Source of the DNA: SKLM01 sp964575455
Lineage (GTDB): Bacteria; Chloroflexota; Anaerolineae; B4-G1
Direction of reading: 5' to 3'
Assembly (NCBI GenBank): GCA_964575455.1
Contig: CAZNRX010000051.1
Span: 1 to 28,367 of the forward strand
Length of the DNA stretch: 28,367 nucleotides
Below, one piece after another: positions 15,017 to 22,291 of the stretch. Position 1 is the first letter of the stretch, and every line of letters begins with the position of its first letter. The notes under the pieces are model-generated. The model was not told the origin of the DNA and did not search any database. It saw nothing but the letters and a program-made list of their open reading frames with translations. The translations under genes and the position numbers were made by a program.

Positions 15017-15732
15017 AGGACAGCAAGCGGGGAGAGTGGACCTGGCCGCACATCGCTCTGGTCGCCGCGGCATTGATCGGCATCGGTGCCGCCCTATGGT
15101 TCTGGCACGATAACCTCTGGTCCATCATTGAGGATCAACAGCGCCTACGAGCCTGGGTGGATCGCCTGGGTCCGTGGGGACCCGCAGCGACCATAGGGCT
15201 TAACGTGCTTCAGGTCATCCTGGCGCCCATACCGGGACAGTTCGTCGGTGTGATAAACGGCTATCTCTATGGGGTTGCAGCGGGGTCGCTGTACAGCATC
15301 ATCGGGCTGGTGATCGGCACGGCGGCGGCGATGGGACTCGCGCGCCGCTTCGGGCGACCTATTGTCGAGTGGCTCTTGCCCAAGCCACGGCTGACCCGTT
15401 GGGACAACCTCACCGCACACAAAGGATCCTGGTTCTTCTTTCTCGTCTTCCTCTTCCCCTTCCTGCCCGACGACATCACCAGCTTCTTGATTGGCCTGAG
15501 CCCATTGTCGATCCCGCGCATGCTGGTGCTGACCACATTGGGGCGGATGCCGGGGGTGTTCGTCTCCTGCTGGGTAGGGGCACGTGCCAGCGATCTGCCA
15601 TGGTGGGCCTGGATTCCGCTCGCTGGCGGGGCCACAGCCTTGGCCTGGCTCTTCTGGCGCTATCAAGAAAGGTTGGAGAACTTAATGGTACAGCTGATCC
15701 AGTGGCTGACGAAACGGCAAAGAGCGCCATGA
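15013..15732 (+). CDS. VTT/DedA-like (TVP38/TMEM64) membrane protein
   Basis: This 239-residue protein has a first helix at about 12-30 and a VTT domain (formerly SNARE-associated) from about 55 to 195. The family hallmarks are the re-entrant PIPGQFVGVINGYLYG, then GTAAAMGLARRFGRP, then FPFLPDDITSFLIGLSPL. Relatives act in phospholipid scrambling/recycling or small-molecule export. A last helix (about 197-215) and a basic tail (RQRAP) end the chain. GTG 15013 overlaps the MFS stop. It is the last + strand gene before the convergent junction. Confidence 0.88.
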   Translation: MKDSKRGEWTWPHIALVAAALIGIGAALWFWHDNLWSIIEDQQRLRAWVDRLGPWGPAATIGLNVLQVILAPIPGQFVGVINGYLYGVAAGSLYSIIGLVIGTAAAMGLARRFGRPIVEWLLPKPRLTRWDNLTAHKGSWFFFLVFLFPFLPDDITSFLIGLSPLSIPRMLVLTTLGRMPGVFVSCWVGARASDLPWWAWIPLAGGATALAWLFWRYQERLENLMVQLIQWLTKRQRAP

Positions 15733-15908
15733 CCCGCCGTTAGCGCCTGCCCCTTCGACCGCCTAGATCAGGCCCTCTCCCCGCACGAGGGTAGCGGCCT
15801 GGATGCACATCTCGTCAGGCAACAGCATCCACGACCCCAGCTCCCTCCACACCCAGAACGTCCTCCGAGACCATCTGACAGGAAGCCGGATCCGCTAAGC
15901 AAGAAAGG
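15733..15908 (-). other. Intergenic junction of convergent halves; possible coding scrap
   Basis: The gap between the last + gene and the last intact - gene is 325 bp. Next to the permease remnant, the - strand has a short in-frame stretch ending at TAG 15763-15765 that reads LGSWMLLPDEMCIQAATLVR shortly before the stop. It looks protein-like but I cannot assign it. No terminator with a T-tract is seen for the + strand operon. Confidence 0.35.
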
Positions 15909-16013
15909 TCATCGTCGGGGATGATGAGCAACGGCGATGACCAGGCTGAACAACAGAAACCGCCCTCTGTTCCGCCAGGCCTCCTTAAAGGCCAGATGAA
16001 AGGCTGTAGACAT
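15909..16013 (-). pseudogene. N-terminal remnant of an FtsX/MacB-like ABC permease
   Basis: 44 bp after the ABC exporter gene, a good ribosome binding site (GTGAGGAG on the - strand) precedes ATG at 16013. The first 27 codons read like the start of a predicted-export ABC permease: AFHLAFKEAWRNRG, then RFLLFSLVIA entering the first membrane helix. The frame then breaks and stops at TGA (15909-15911) after 34 residues, whereas the family has about 400. The intact start signal plus the abrupt loss of the hydrophobic helix indicate a deletion that removed nearly all of the gene. The family call rests on the short N-terminus alone. Confidence 0.62.
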
Positions 16014-16057
16014 TGTACTCGACTCCTCACTTCGGACAGCAAGGGCGGCCTTTCGCC

Positions 16058-17794
16058 TCAAGCTTGCTCGCCTACCAACGCCAGCTGCCTTTGATAGAGC
16101 TGGCTATACAGCCCATCTCGTGCCAGCAAGTCCTGGTGACTACCCACCTCGCGAATGTGCCCCTCCTCGAGGGCGATGATCTTATCGGCGTCGCGAACGG
16201 TGCTCAGCCGGTGGGCAATCACCAGCGCCGTGCGCCCCTTCAACACCTCATCCAGCGCCTGCTGAATCAGATACTCCGCCTCAGCGTCCACCGACGAGGT
16301 CGCTTCGTCGAGGATCAAGATGCGCGGATCAGCCAGTATGGCCCGGGCCAGCGCCAGGCGCTGCTTCTGGCCCCCGCTCAGCCGCACGCCCCGCTCGCCG
16401 ATCTCAGTGTCATACGTCTCCGGCAGCTCCTGAATGAAATCGTGGGCGTAAGCGGCTTGGGCAGCGGCGATCATCTCCTCCTCGCTGGCCTCGGGCTTCC
16501 CGTAGCGCAGGTTGTCCCGCACCGTCGTGTTGAACAAGAAGGTGTCCTGTAGGACAACGGCGATATGTTGGCGCAGGGCCTGCACCTTGACATCTCGCAC
16601 ATCATGACCATCGACCAGGACGTGTCCCCGCTCCGGATCGTAGAACCGACAGAGCAGGTTGGCGATGCTCGTCTTGCCAGCACCACTCGGCCCGACCAGA
16701 GCCACCATCTCACCAGGGGCGATGTGGAAGCTGACGTCTTTGAGGACCTTATCACCCTCCCCATACCGGAAGTGAACCCGGTCGAAGACCACGTCCCCGT
16801 CGATCTCGTCTAGGGATATCGCCCCCGGACTGTCCTTGATCTCCGACTCCATGTCCAGCAGCTCGAAGATGCGCTCCCCAGCGGCGATAGCTTGCTGGAA
16901 CGTGTTATCCACCTCCGTCAACCGGCGCAGCGGCTCGTAGAAGGAGATGATGTAGGAGAGAAAGGCAACCAGCGTGCCCAGCGTCAACTGCTCGTTGACC
17001 ACCATACGCGCGCCGAAGCCCAGCACCAGCGCCCCTCCCAGCGCCGAGATGAAGTGGAGGGCCGGAAAGAAGGTCGACCATGTGCGGATGGCCTCCACTC
17101 GCTCCCGGAGGTAGTCCCTACTTACCTCGCGGAAATGTCGCAACTCCTCTTCCTCGCGCTCAAAGGCCTGCACCACCCGGATGCCGGCGAGCTTGTCCTG
17201 CAGCGTGGCGTTGATATCACCCAGCCGATCTCGCACGCGTCGATAGATGGGACGCGCACGGTGATTGAAGATCCAGAGTCCGGCGGCCATGAAGGGCAGG
17301 GGGATCAACATCACCAGCGCCAGCCGCCAGTTGAGCGCCACCAGGACCGCTGACGCGCCTAACAGCCGCAGCAGGTCCACCGCCGTGAGGGCCACGCCGT
17401 GGGTCACGAACCGCTCCAGGGCGTTGACGTCGTTGGTCACTCGGGACATCAGCTCGCCGGTGGAGGTTCCCTCGTAGAAGGCTAGCGAGAGCTGTTGCAG
17501 GTGATCGTAGATGCGCACGCGCAGATCGAAGATGAAACGCTCCCCAACGGCGTGACGCAGATAGAGGTCGCCGAAGTCCATTAGCTGCGACAGGGCGTGA
17601 ATGACGATCAGGACGCCGATGAGCACGGGAAGGATTGAGAGATCGGCCTTGCCGATCACCTGATCCACCACGCGCTTCTGCACCAGCGGGGGGATCAATG
17701 CCAAAACCGTGCGCAGAAGAAGCAGCGCACTGACGCCCACCAGAACCTTCCAGTAGGGGCGCACGTACTTCAACAATCGTCTGAGAACATCCAA
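16058..17794 (-). CDS. ABC exporter, fused permease and ATPase (MsbA/multidrug-like half transporter)
   Basis: This 578-residue half-transporter should work as a homodimer. Residues 1-310 form a six-helix exporter membrane domain, including the coupling-helix region YEGTSTGELMSRVTNDV. Residues 335-570 are the ATPase, with Walker A GPSGAGKTS (368-376), Q-loop Gln416, signature LSGGQKQR (472-479), Walker B ILILDEATS (492-500) and H-loop His528. The substrate is unknown; lipids or hydrophobic drugs are usual for the family. ATG 17794 has AGGAGGAAAG upstream, and a promoter lies at 17914-17942. The next gene downstream, 44 bp away, is only the remnant of a permease, so an ancestral export operon has been cut short. 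Confidence 0.94.
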   Translation of the reverse strand: MDVLRRLLKYVRPYWKVLVGVSALLLLRTVLALIPPLVQKRVVDQVIGKADLSILPVLIGVLIVIHALSQLMDFGDLYLRHAVGERFIFDLRVRIYDHLQQLSLAFYEGTSTGELMSRVTNDVNALERFVTHGVALTAVDLLRLLGASAVLVALNWRLALVMLIPLPFMAAGLWIFNHRARPIYRRVRDRLGDINATLQDKLAGIRVVQAFEREEEELRHFREVSRDYLRERVEAIRTWSTFFPALHFISALGGALVLGFGARMVVNEQLTLGTLVAFLSYIISFYEPLRRLTEVDNTFQQAIAAGERIFELLDMESEIKDSPGAISLDEIDGDVVFDRVHFRYGEGDKVLKDVSFHIAPGEMVALVGPSGAGKTSIANLLCRFYDPERGHVLVDGHDVRDVKVQALRQHIAVVLQDTFLFNTTVRDNLRYGKPEASEEEMIAAAQAAYAHDFIQELPETYDTEIGERGVRLSGGQKQRLALARAILADPRILILDEATSSVDAEAEYLIQQALDEVLKGRTALVIAHRLSTVRDADKIIALEEGHIREVGSHQDLLARDGLYSQLYQRQLALVGEQA

Positions 17795-17913
17795 CGGTCT
17801 TTCCTCCTCACAACGGGCCGGGACCCCGGCTCAACCGGCAATCTCTAGGGCCCACGTCCAGAGCTATCAAGGCTTGAGACGGGGCGACTCCTGAAACGGA
17901 CGCGCCGCAACGG

Positions 17914-17942
17914 ATCATAGCCCGCGGCTCATCGTCGCGCAA
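17914..17942 (-). promoter_or_regulatory. Candidate promoter for the ABC exporter
   Basis: On the - strand TTGCGC (17937-17942) is followed after 17 bp by TATGAT (17914-17919). The -10 matches five of six bases and the -35 three of six. It lies 120 bp before the ATG at 17794, within the 270-bp gap after the glpA-like gene, which otherwise holds nothing I recognise. Confidence 0.5.
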
Positions 17943-18064
17943 ACCCGATGGCCTGGCCTTCCCCTTGCGTCGTTGGACGGGGCTGCTCCCTGCCTGGCCC
18001 TCTGAGACGGCAGCATTCCCCTGCGCTGACCGGGCGGCTCCCCGGCGCCCAAAGGCTCCACCAT

Positions 18065-19231
18065 CTACGGCAAAGGCAAGGGCTTCTCGGCGGTGCGACA
18101 GGGCTCATCGATCCCCATCTTCTCAGTCAGCAAGTCGACGGTATCCTGGGCCATCAACCGGAACGTCGTCACCTTCCCACCGGTGATGGTGATGAATCCG
18201 CCCACGCCGTCCCGTTCCTCGTGATCCAGCACGAAGTGGGCCCGACTGACGTCCCGGCTGTCCTCCTCGTCAGCCAAGGCCTTGGGAGGTTCGTACAGGG
18301 GCCGCACCCCGGCGTAGCAGCGCTCGATGGGCAACCCCTCAATCATGGGCACCATCTCCGTGCCCTCCTTCAACACTCTATCCACCTCCCACTGCTGGTA
18401 GGAGAAATCGTCGGGATCCTCGACGATGACAGAGGTCGTGCCCAGGATAACAGCCATGCCCTTAGGAACGATGATATCGCCGTCGCCCGGGTACCGACAG
18501 CGGTTGATCGCCCGTCGGATGGGGCGACCGTCCACCACAACCATCACCCCCTCATCCAGCATAATGGGGATCTCGATGCCGGCCAGCCTGGTGACGTGAT
18601 CCGTCCACGGGCCCGAGGCGTTGATCACGTACTCGGCGCGAACCTCGTATGTCTCTCCCGTTGTCTGGCTTGTCGCCCTGACGCCGACGACGCGATCGTC
18701 GTCGCGGACAATGGATGTGACTGTGGTGAAGCGGAAGACCTTCGAACCGAGTGCTTGAGCAGCGTGAACGCTGCCAAGGCAGAGCTCCCGGGCGTCAACG
18801 CTGCCATCGGGCACGGCCACCGCGGTTCGCACCCCGGGCGCCAAGGCTGGCTCCTCCTTCAGCACATCCTCGCCGGAGAACACCTCGGTCGGAATGCCGC
18901 ATGCGTCACACCCGTCCAGGAATCTGGGCAGGAAACCTTCGTCCTCGTCGCTGAGCACGACAAAGAGGCCGCCCGTATCCTCAATGGCCTGTGGCGCGAT
19001 ACGGCGCAAGATGCGGTTCTCCTGGATGCACTCCCTGGCAGCCGACTGATCCTCGACCGCGTAGCGTCCTCCGCTATGTAGCAGCCCGTGAAAGTTGCCC
19101 GTCGTGCCCTCGGCAAGACTACCCCGCTCGAAGAGCACCGCATCCAACCCCCGCATCGCCACGTCGCGCAGGACGCCACAGCCTGTGATGCCTCCACCGA
19201 TGACGACGACCTGGGTCTCTAACCTCTGCAT
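18065..19231 (-). CDS. glpA: GlpA-like FAD-dependent glycerol-3-phosphate dehydrogenase, short form
   Basis: This 388-residue protein would oxidise sn-glycerol-3-phosphate to dihydroxyacetone phosphate. FAD binding is shown by VVVIGGGITGCGV (8-20) and the following GTTGNFHGLLHSGGRYA (43-59). The family block VINASGPWTDHV and the C-terminal GGFITITGGKVTTFRLMA are intact. The chain stops right after PCRTAEKPLPLP. In typical GlpA (about 540 residues) that is the linker into a cysteine-containing BFD-like Fe-S domain, which is absent here. No glpB or glpC is adjacent. I set the start at ATG 19231, preceded by AGGAGG; the open frame extends 53 codons further but without a start signal. How electrons reach the quinone pool is unclear. 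Confidence 0.85.
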   Translation of the reverse strand: MQRLETQVVVIGGGITGCGVLRDVAMRGLDAVLFERGSLAEGTTGNFHGLLHSGGRYAVEDQSAARECIQENRILRRIAPQAIEDTGGLFVVLSDEDEGFLPRFLDGCDACGIPTEVFSGEDVLKEEPALAPGVRTAVAVPDGSVDARELCLGSVHAAQALGSKVFRFTTVTSIVRDDDRVVGVRATSQTTGETYEVRAEYVINASGPWTDHVTRLAGIEIPIMLDEGVMVVVDGRPIRRAINRCRYPGDGDIIVPKGMAVILGTTSVIVEDPDDFSYQQWEVDRVLKEGTEMVPMIEGLPIERCYAGVRPLYEPPKALADEEDSRDVSRAHFVLDHEERDGVGGFITITGGKVTTFRLMAQDTVDLLTEKMGIDEPCRTAEKPLPLP

Positions 19232-19549
19232 ACTCGGCCTCCTGTCTCTAGGCGTCCTCGCCCACATCGGGTTCCACAGCCCTCTATCCGGCCCCGCATC
19301 CAGGTGTCCAATTCTACCACTCACCCACCTGCCTACCAGTAGCGGCAACAAGTGTAGAGGCTCAGCTGCTTGAAAGCTGGGCAACCTCAACCCTCTGGCA
19401 ACCTCATTGTATCCTTAACCCGGCAGTCACACAACACAAAGCGCAGGTCCCCGCTCTCCTATACAGGAAAACAGGGACCTGCAGCCAGCAGTACGACGAC
19501 CACGCTGAGCTCGCGTGGACCTAGACTCTCCCCCCTGACACGCTCGGCG
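19232..19549. other. 318-bp gap between the DPSL-like gene and glpA
   Basis: Apart from the hairpin at 19443-19482, the gap holds a 10-bp direct repeat GGCAACCTCA (19380-19389 and 19397-19406). A weak -10-like TAGAAT lies on the - strand (19311-19316), without a good -35, and might serve glpA. No coding remnant is recognised. Confidence 0.5.
19443..19482 (-). terminator. Extended hairpin downstream of the DPSL-like gene
   Basis: GCAGGTCCC (19443-19451) pairs perfectly with GGGACCTGC (19474-19482). Within the loop, TCCT and AGGA (around ATAC) form a second short stem across a 5x5 internal loop. On the - strand it lies 68 bp after the DPSL stop and is followed by GCTTTGTGTTGTG, a weak T-rich tail. 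It probably marks the transcript end. Confidence 0.55.
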
Positions 19550-20101
19550 CTACTCTAGGAACTTGCTGACGAAGGGCGAGGTCTCCCCGCTTCGCATGAA
19601 GTGGCCGGACGGGCCTTCACCCAGGAACTCGGAGAACCACGACTCGTGCTGGATCTCCTCGTGCAGGATAGCCAGCGCCAAGTCGTAGGTGCGGTGGTCC
19701 TTCCCGGCAGTCAGATTGCAGATCTCCGTGTATCCCCGTACGGCGCACCGTTCGGCTTCCACTAGCACCTCCAGGATGGCCTCGGCGTCCTCCGGATCGT
19801 CAGGCAGCCGAGCTGGTGGGCAGGCCGAGATGTCGTGGAACGCCTTCATGTCGTCGGGGAGCTCGCCACCGAGCTCGTAGATGCGAGGCACCAGAGCCTC
19901 GAAGTGATTCCGATCCTCGATGCGAGCGGCTTCAGCGATCTCTTTGATCCCCTCTCCCTCCAGACCTATCAGGTTCGCCCGCAGGATGGTGTAGTAATAG
20001 TAGGTGGTCAACTCCGCAGAGGCGTTCTTGATCAACAGCTCCAACAGTTGATCGACGTCCACCCCGGCTCGCTCTACCATTTCCCGTGCTACCTTAGCCA
20101 T
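19550..20101 (-). CDS. Dps-like ferritin-superfamily protein (DPSL/thioferritin type)
   Basis: This 183-residue four-helix di-iron protein is likely to store iron using peroxide and so protect DNA. Candidate ligands are Glu30 (SAELTTYYYY), Glu62/His66 (IEDRNHFEAL), Glu115/Glu117 (VEAERC) and Glu149/His152 (HEEIQHESWF), the spacing of a bacterioferritin-like centre. Cys94 (SACPPARLP) and the pair Cys119/Cys128 (ERCAVRGYTEIC) match the thioferritin (DPSL) cysteines known from archaeal and some bacterial members. ATG 20101 has a strong AGGAGG eight bases upstream. It lies 253 bp downstream of a PerR/Fur-like gene on the same strand, which fits oxidative-stress control. Confidence 0.87.
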   Translation of the reverse strand: MAKVAREMVERAGVDVDQLLELLIKNASAELTTYYYYTILRANLIGLEGEGIKEIAEAARIEDRNHFEALVPRIYELGGELPDDMKAFHDISACPPARLPDDPEDAEAILEVLVEAERCAVRGYTEICNLTAGKDHRTYDLALAILHEEIQHESWFSEFLGEGPSGHFMRSGETSPFVSKFLE

Positions 20102-20354
20102 GATTCTGCCTCCTTTCTCTTGATCCGTAAGCTTTGATTTGGTTGGTCGCTACCGTTCTCAATCGTCACGTCTCTCACCTCGATAAGCGTTACCTCCTTG
20201 CTCAGGGTAGGCCGATCCTGTAGCCAGGTCGCCGAACCCGCGGTCGGATCGGATTAGATGTTCAGCGGTGCCGTATTGATAAACGTTTTCTACAGATAAT
20301 AGTTTTCCAAACCTTGACAAAGAAAAGGGGCAATGGATAGAAGAACCCACGAGC

Positions 20355-20804
20355 TTACCCCTCGGACTGACAGTCGGGACAGATGCCGTAGAAATCGAGC
20401 CGACGACCAACGATCTGATAGCCCGAGAGGCCTGTCACCTCTTGCTCCACGCTCCGAAAGAGACCCCCCTCCAAGTCCACGATCTTATGGCAGCAAATGC
20501 ATACAAGATGGGGATGGGGATAGGGTTTGTTGCCGTCATAGCGGTTGTCATCGTCGCTGAACCCAAGCTCCAAGACCTCCCCCATCTCCTTGAGGAGGTT
20601 CAACGTCTTATAGACGGTGGCGAGGCTGGTGGTGGGAAATTGATCCTGGATTTGCTCGTGCAAGCAGGCTGCGCTGGGATGGCCATCGCTCGCCGAGAGA
20701 ATATGAAGCAGTGCCAGCCGCTGCGGCGTCAGGCGATAACCCTCCTGCCGCAGTTTCACCTTTAGCTCTTCAAAACGGTCCTGTGGATCAGTCATCGATT
20801 GCAT
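20355..20804 (-). CDS. Fur-family metalloregulator, PerR-like
   Basis: This 149-residue repressor has an N-terminal winged helix (recognition helix TSLATVYKTLNLL, 59-71) and a C-terminal dimer domain with metal sites. Structural zinc is held by two CxxC pairs, Cys102/Cys105 (CICC) and Cys142/Cys145 (CPDC). The regulatory site is likely formed by residues of DDDNRYDGNKPYPHPHL (84-100), with Asp and His like PerR, though PerR, Fur and Zur cannot be told apart safely. The start ATG 20804 follows AAAGGCG; Met4 is an alternative. A very good promoter with an overlapping AT-rich palindrome lies 27-66 bp upstream, suggesting autoregulation. The downstream DPSL-like gene is a probable target. Confidence 0.88.
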   Translation of the reverse strand: MQSMTDPQDRFEELKVKLRQEGYRLTPQRLALLHILSASDGHPSAACLHEQIQDQFPTTSLATVYKTLNLLKEMGEVLELGFSDDDNRYDGNKPYPHPHLVCICCHKIVDLEGGLFRSVEQEVTGLSGYQIVGRRLDFYGICPDCQSEG

Positions 20805-20830
20805 AGCCTGAACGCCTTTCGATACTCATT

Positions 20831-20842
20831 TTCTATAAAGAA
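20831..20842. promoter_or_regulatory. AT-rich palindrome, candidate Fur/PerR operator
   Basis: TTCTATAAAGAA (20831-20842) is a near-perfect inverted repeat (one mismatched pair) in an AT-rich island. It touches the -10 box and covers the expected transcription start of the regulator gene, a classic place for repressor binding. It is not a full match to the PerR consensus. Confidence 0.45.
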
Positions 20843-20870
20843 TCATATCACAAAACTATCAAGCTGTCAA
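20842..20870 (-). promoter_or_regulatory. Near-consensus promoter of the Fur-family gene
   Basis: On the - strand TTGACA (20865-20870, perfect) is followed by exactly 17 bp and TATGAT (20842-20847, five of six). The start point would be near 20835, giving a leader of about 30 nt to ATG 20804. This is the best promoter on the - strand of the window. Confidence 0.8.
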
Positions 20871-21058
20871 GGAAGCGCCAACCGCTGTTGAACCGGGCAC
20901 GTGAAGGGAACGGGGCTCAGCGGCCCACAGGAAGCCCTGCAGACGTTGAGCCGAATGGCACGAATCGGTGGAGGTGTTGGAAAACAGGGCAGGCCTGACC
21001 ACAGCACGGGCGGGGGCTCCATGCCGTGGTCAAGCCGCTGCCATCGCGAGGTGCGACC

Positions 21059-22171
21059 TCAGAAGTAGTCCTGGTAGCCTGAGATGTCCAACTCGTCGCG
21101 CATGGTCTGCAGCTGCTGACGCAGATTGGGGTTGACAGGGATACCCCGCCCGGGGATGATCTGCTCGTTCTCGTGCTCCTTCTCCCCGGCCACGTAGATG
21201 CGATCCTCACTGGGTGCTTTCCGTGCGTTCTGCAACGTTCGCATGATCTGACCCGTGATGCGGCGGGAGAGCTCCACCGGAATGAAGTGCTCCACGTCAA
21301 TGGCCAGGAAGAAATGGCCCAACATATAAGGTCGGTGGCTGCCATCCTCCTCAAAACCCAGCAGGTCCTTCATAAACATCCCTCCGCACAGAGAGGCGGA
21401 GAGAACCTCGACCATGGCCGCCAGATCATAGCCTTTGTAGCCCGCGAACTCCTCCCCATCCCCTCCCAAGGGGAGCAGCGCCGCTTGGGCCTCGCCAAAG
21501 TCCTCCAGGGCCTGATCAGGATCGGTGAGCGGCCTGCCCTCAGCGTCGATCACCCAACCCTCAGGCATCCGCTCCTCGGCGCGGGAGAGCACTTCGACCT
21601 TGCCCCGCTGAATGATGGAGGTAGCGCCGTCGAAGCAGAAGGGATGGTCCATGTCAGAGGGAGCGGCGAAGGCGATGGGATTGGTACCGAGCATCGGCTC
21701 GGTGCTGAACGTGGGAGCAATGGCCGGTCGAGCGTTCGTCACGGCCAAGCCCATCATCCCCTCCTCGGCAGCCATCAGGGGATAATAACCGGCGATGCCG
21801 AAATGGGTACCGTTTCGCACCGTGACCGCGCCCAGGCCGTACCTCTTTGCCTTGTCTATCGCCATTCGCATCGCGCGATGCGCGATCACGTGGCCCATGC
21901 CGTGGCGCCCATCGATCAAAGCCGTGGTCTCCGTCTCTTTGACCACCTCCATCTCTGTCTCCACTTGATGCTGCCCACGCTGGATGCGGTCGTAGTAGTA
22001 TTTCAGGCGGCCTACCCCGTGTGACTCAATGCCGCGCAAATCAGCGGCGATGAGTATGTCGGTGCAGATGCGGGCATCGTCCTCAGGGACGCCAAGCCTC
22101 TGAAAGACATCCATCATGAAGTCCTCAATGACGTTGACGGGAACGCACGTGGTATCTGTCGACTTTTTCAT
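21059..22171 (-). CDS. Ldh2-family malate/L-lactate-type dehydrogenase
   Basis: This 370-residue protein of the malate/L-sulfolactate/L-lactate dehydrogenase family uses NAD(P)H and is unrelated to classical LDH. The N-terminal DLRGIESHGVGRL (44-56), the catalytic-histidine block VRNGTHFGIAGYY (118-130, His123) and LGTNPIAFAAPSD (161-173) are intact. So is the C-terminal KGYDLAAMVEVLSASLCGG. The start is ATG 22171, with GGAGGG nine bases before it; a TTG 27 bases upstream is less likely. It lies 120 bp after glpK on the same strand. A hydroxyacid or ureidoglycolate-type substrate is possible; the link to glycerol is by position only. The gene ends 254 bp before the Fur-family start, with a weak 7-bp inverted repeat (20996-21032) after its stop. 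Confidence 0.9.
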   Translation of the reverse strand: MKKSTDTTCVPVNVIEDFMMDVFQRLGVPEDDARICTDILIAADLRGIESHGVGRLKYYYDRIQRGQHQVETEMEVVKETETTALIDGRHGMGHVIAHRAMRMAIDKAKRYGLGAVTVRNGTHFGIAGYYPLMAAEEGMMGLAVTNARPAIAPTFSTEPMLGTNPIAFAAPSDMDHPFCFDGATSIIQRGKVEVLSRAEERMPEGWVIDAEGRPLTDPDQALEDFGEAQAALLPLGGDGEEFAGYKGYDLAAMVEVLSASLCGGMFMKDLLGFEEDGSHRPYMLGHFFLAIDVEHFIPVELSRRITGQIMRTLQNARKAPSEDRIYVAGEKEHENEQIIPGRGIPVNPNLRQQLQTMRDELDISGYQDYF

Positions 22172-22215
22172 ATCTCGAATCCCTCCGTGGAACCGCAAAG
22201 CACAACCGTAGTCAC

Positions 22216-22277
22216 GGTGCCAGACATTGGCTTAGCTGGCGCACGCTTGACGAAGCCCCCACTACGTGTCTGGCACC
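22216..22277. repeat. 11-bp perfect inverted repeat between glpK and the Ldh2 gene
   Basis: GGTGCCAGACA (22216-22226) and TGTCTGGCACC (22267-22277) are perfect reverse complements around 40 bp. A smaller stem, ACCGT-AGTC-ACGGT (22205-22218), overlaps the left arm. It begins 15 bp after the glpK stop on the - strand, so it may be a terminator or attenuator, or a REP/MITE-like element. Confidence 0.6.
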
Positions 22278-22291
22278 TCGCGAAGACGGCC

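Noticed and set aside
16013..16552. + strand open frame opposite the ABC exporter
   Set aside because: It lies over the ATPase motifs of the exporter and reads as a typical antisense shadow.
17948..19081. Long + strand open frame opposite the glpA-like gene
   Set aside because: It is antisense to a well-supported FAD enzyme, has no recognisable protein features and no ribosome binding site; it is a by-product of GC-rich codon use.
19443..19482. T-box or riboswitch at the extended hairpin
   Set aside because: No T-box core sequence or specifier loop is visible, and the structure lies far from the downstream start; a transcript-end stem is simpler.
20089..20178. Possible 29-codon leader peptide overlapping the DPSL start (- strand, GTG start)
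   Set aside because: The purine-rich site upstream is badly spaced and the peptide has no regulatory features; overlap alone is not evidence.
20996..21032. Inverted repeat TGACCAC/GTGGTCA after the Ldh2 gene as a terminator
   Set aside because: Only 7-bp arms with a 23-base loop and no T-tract; too weak to list as a terminator.
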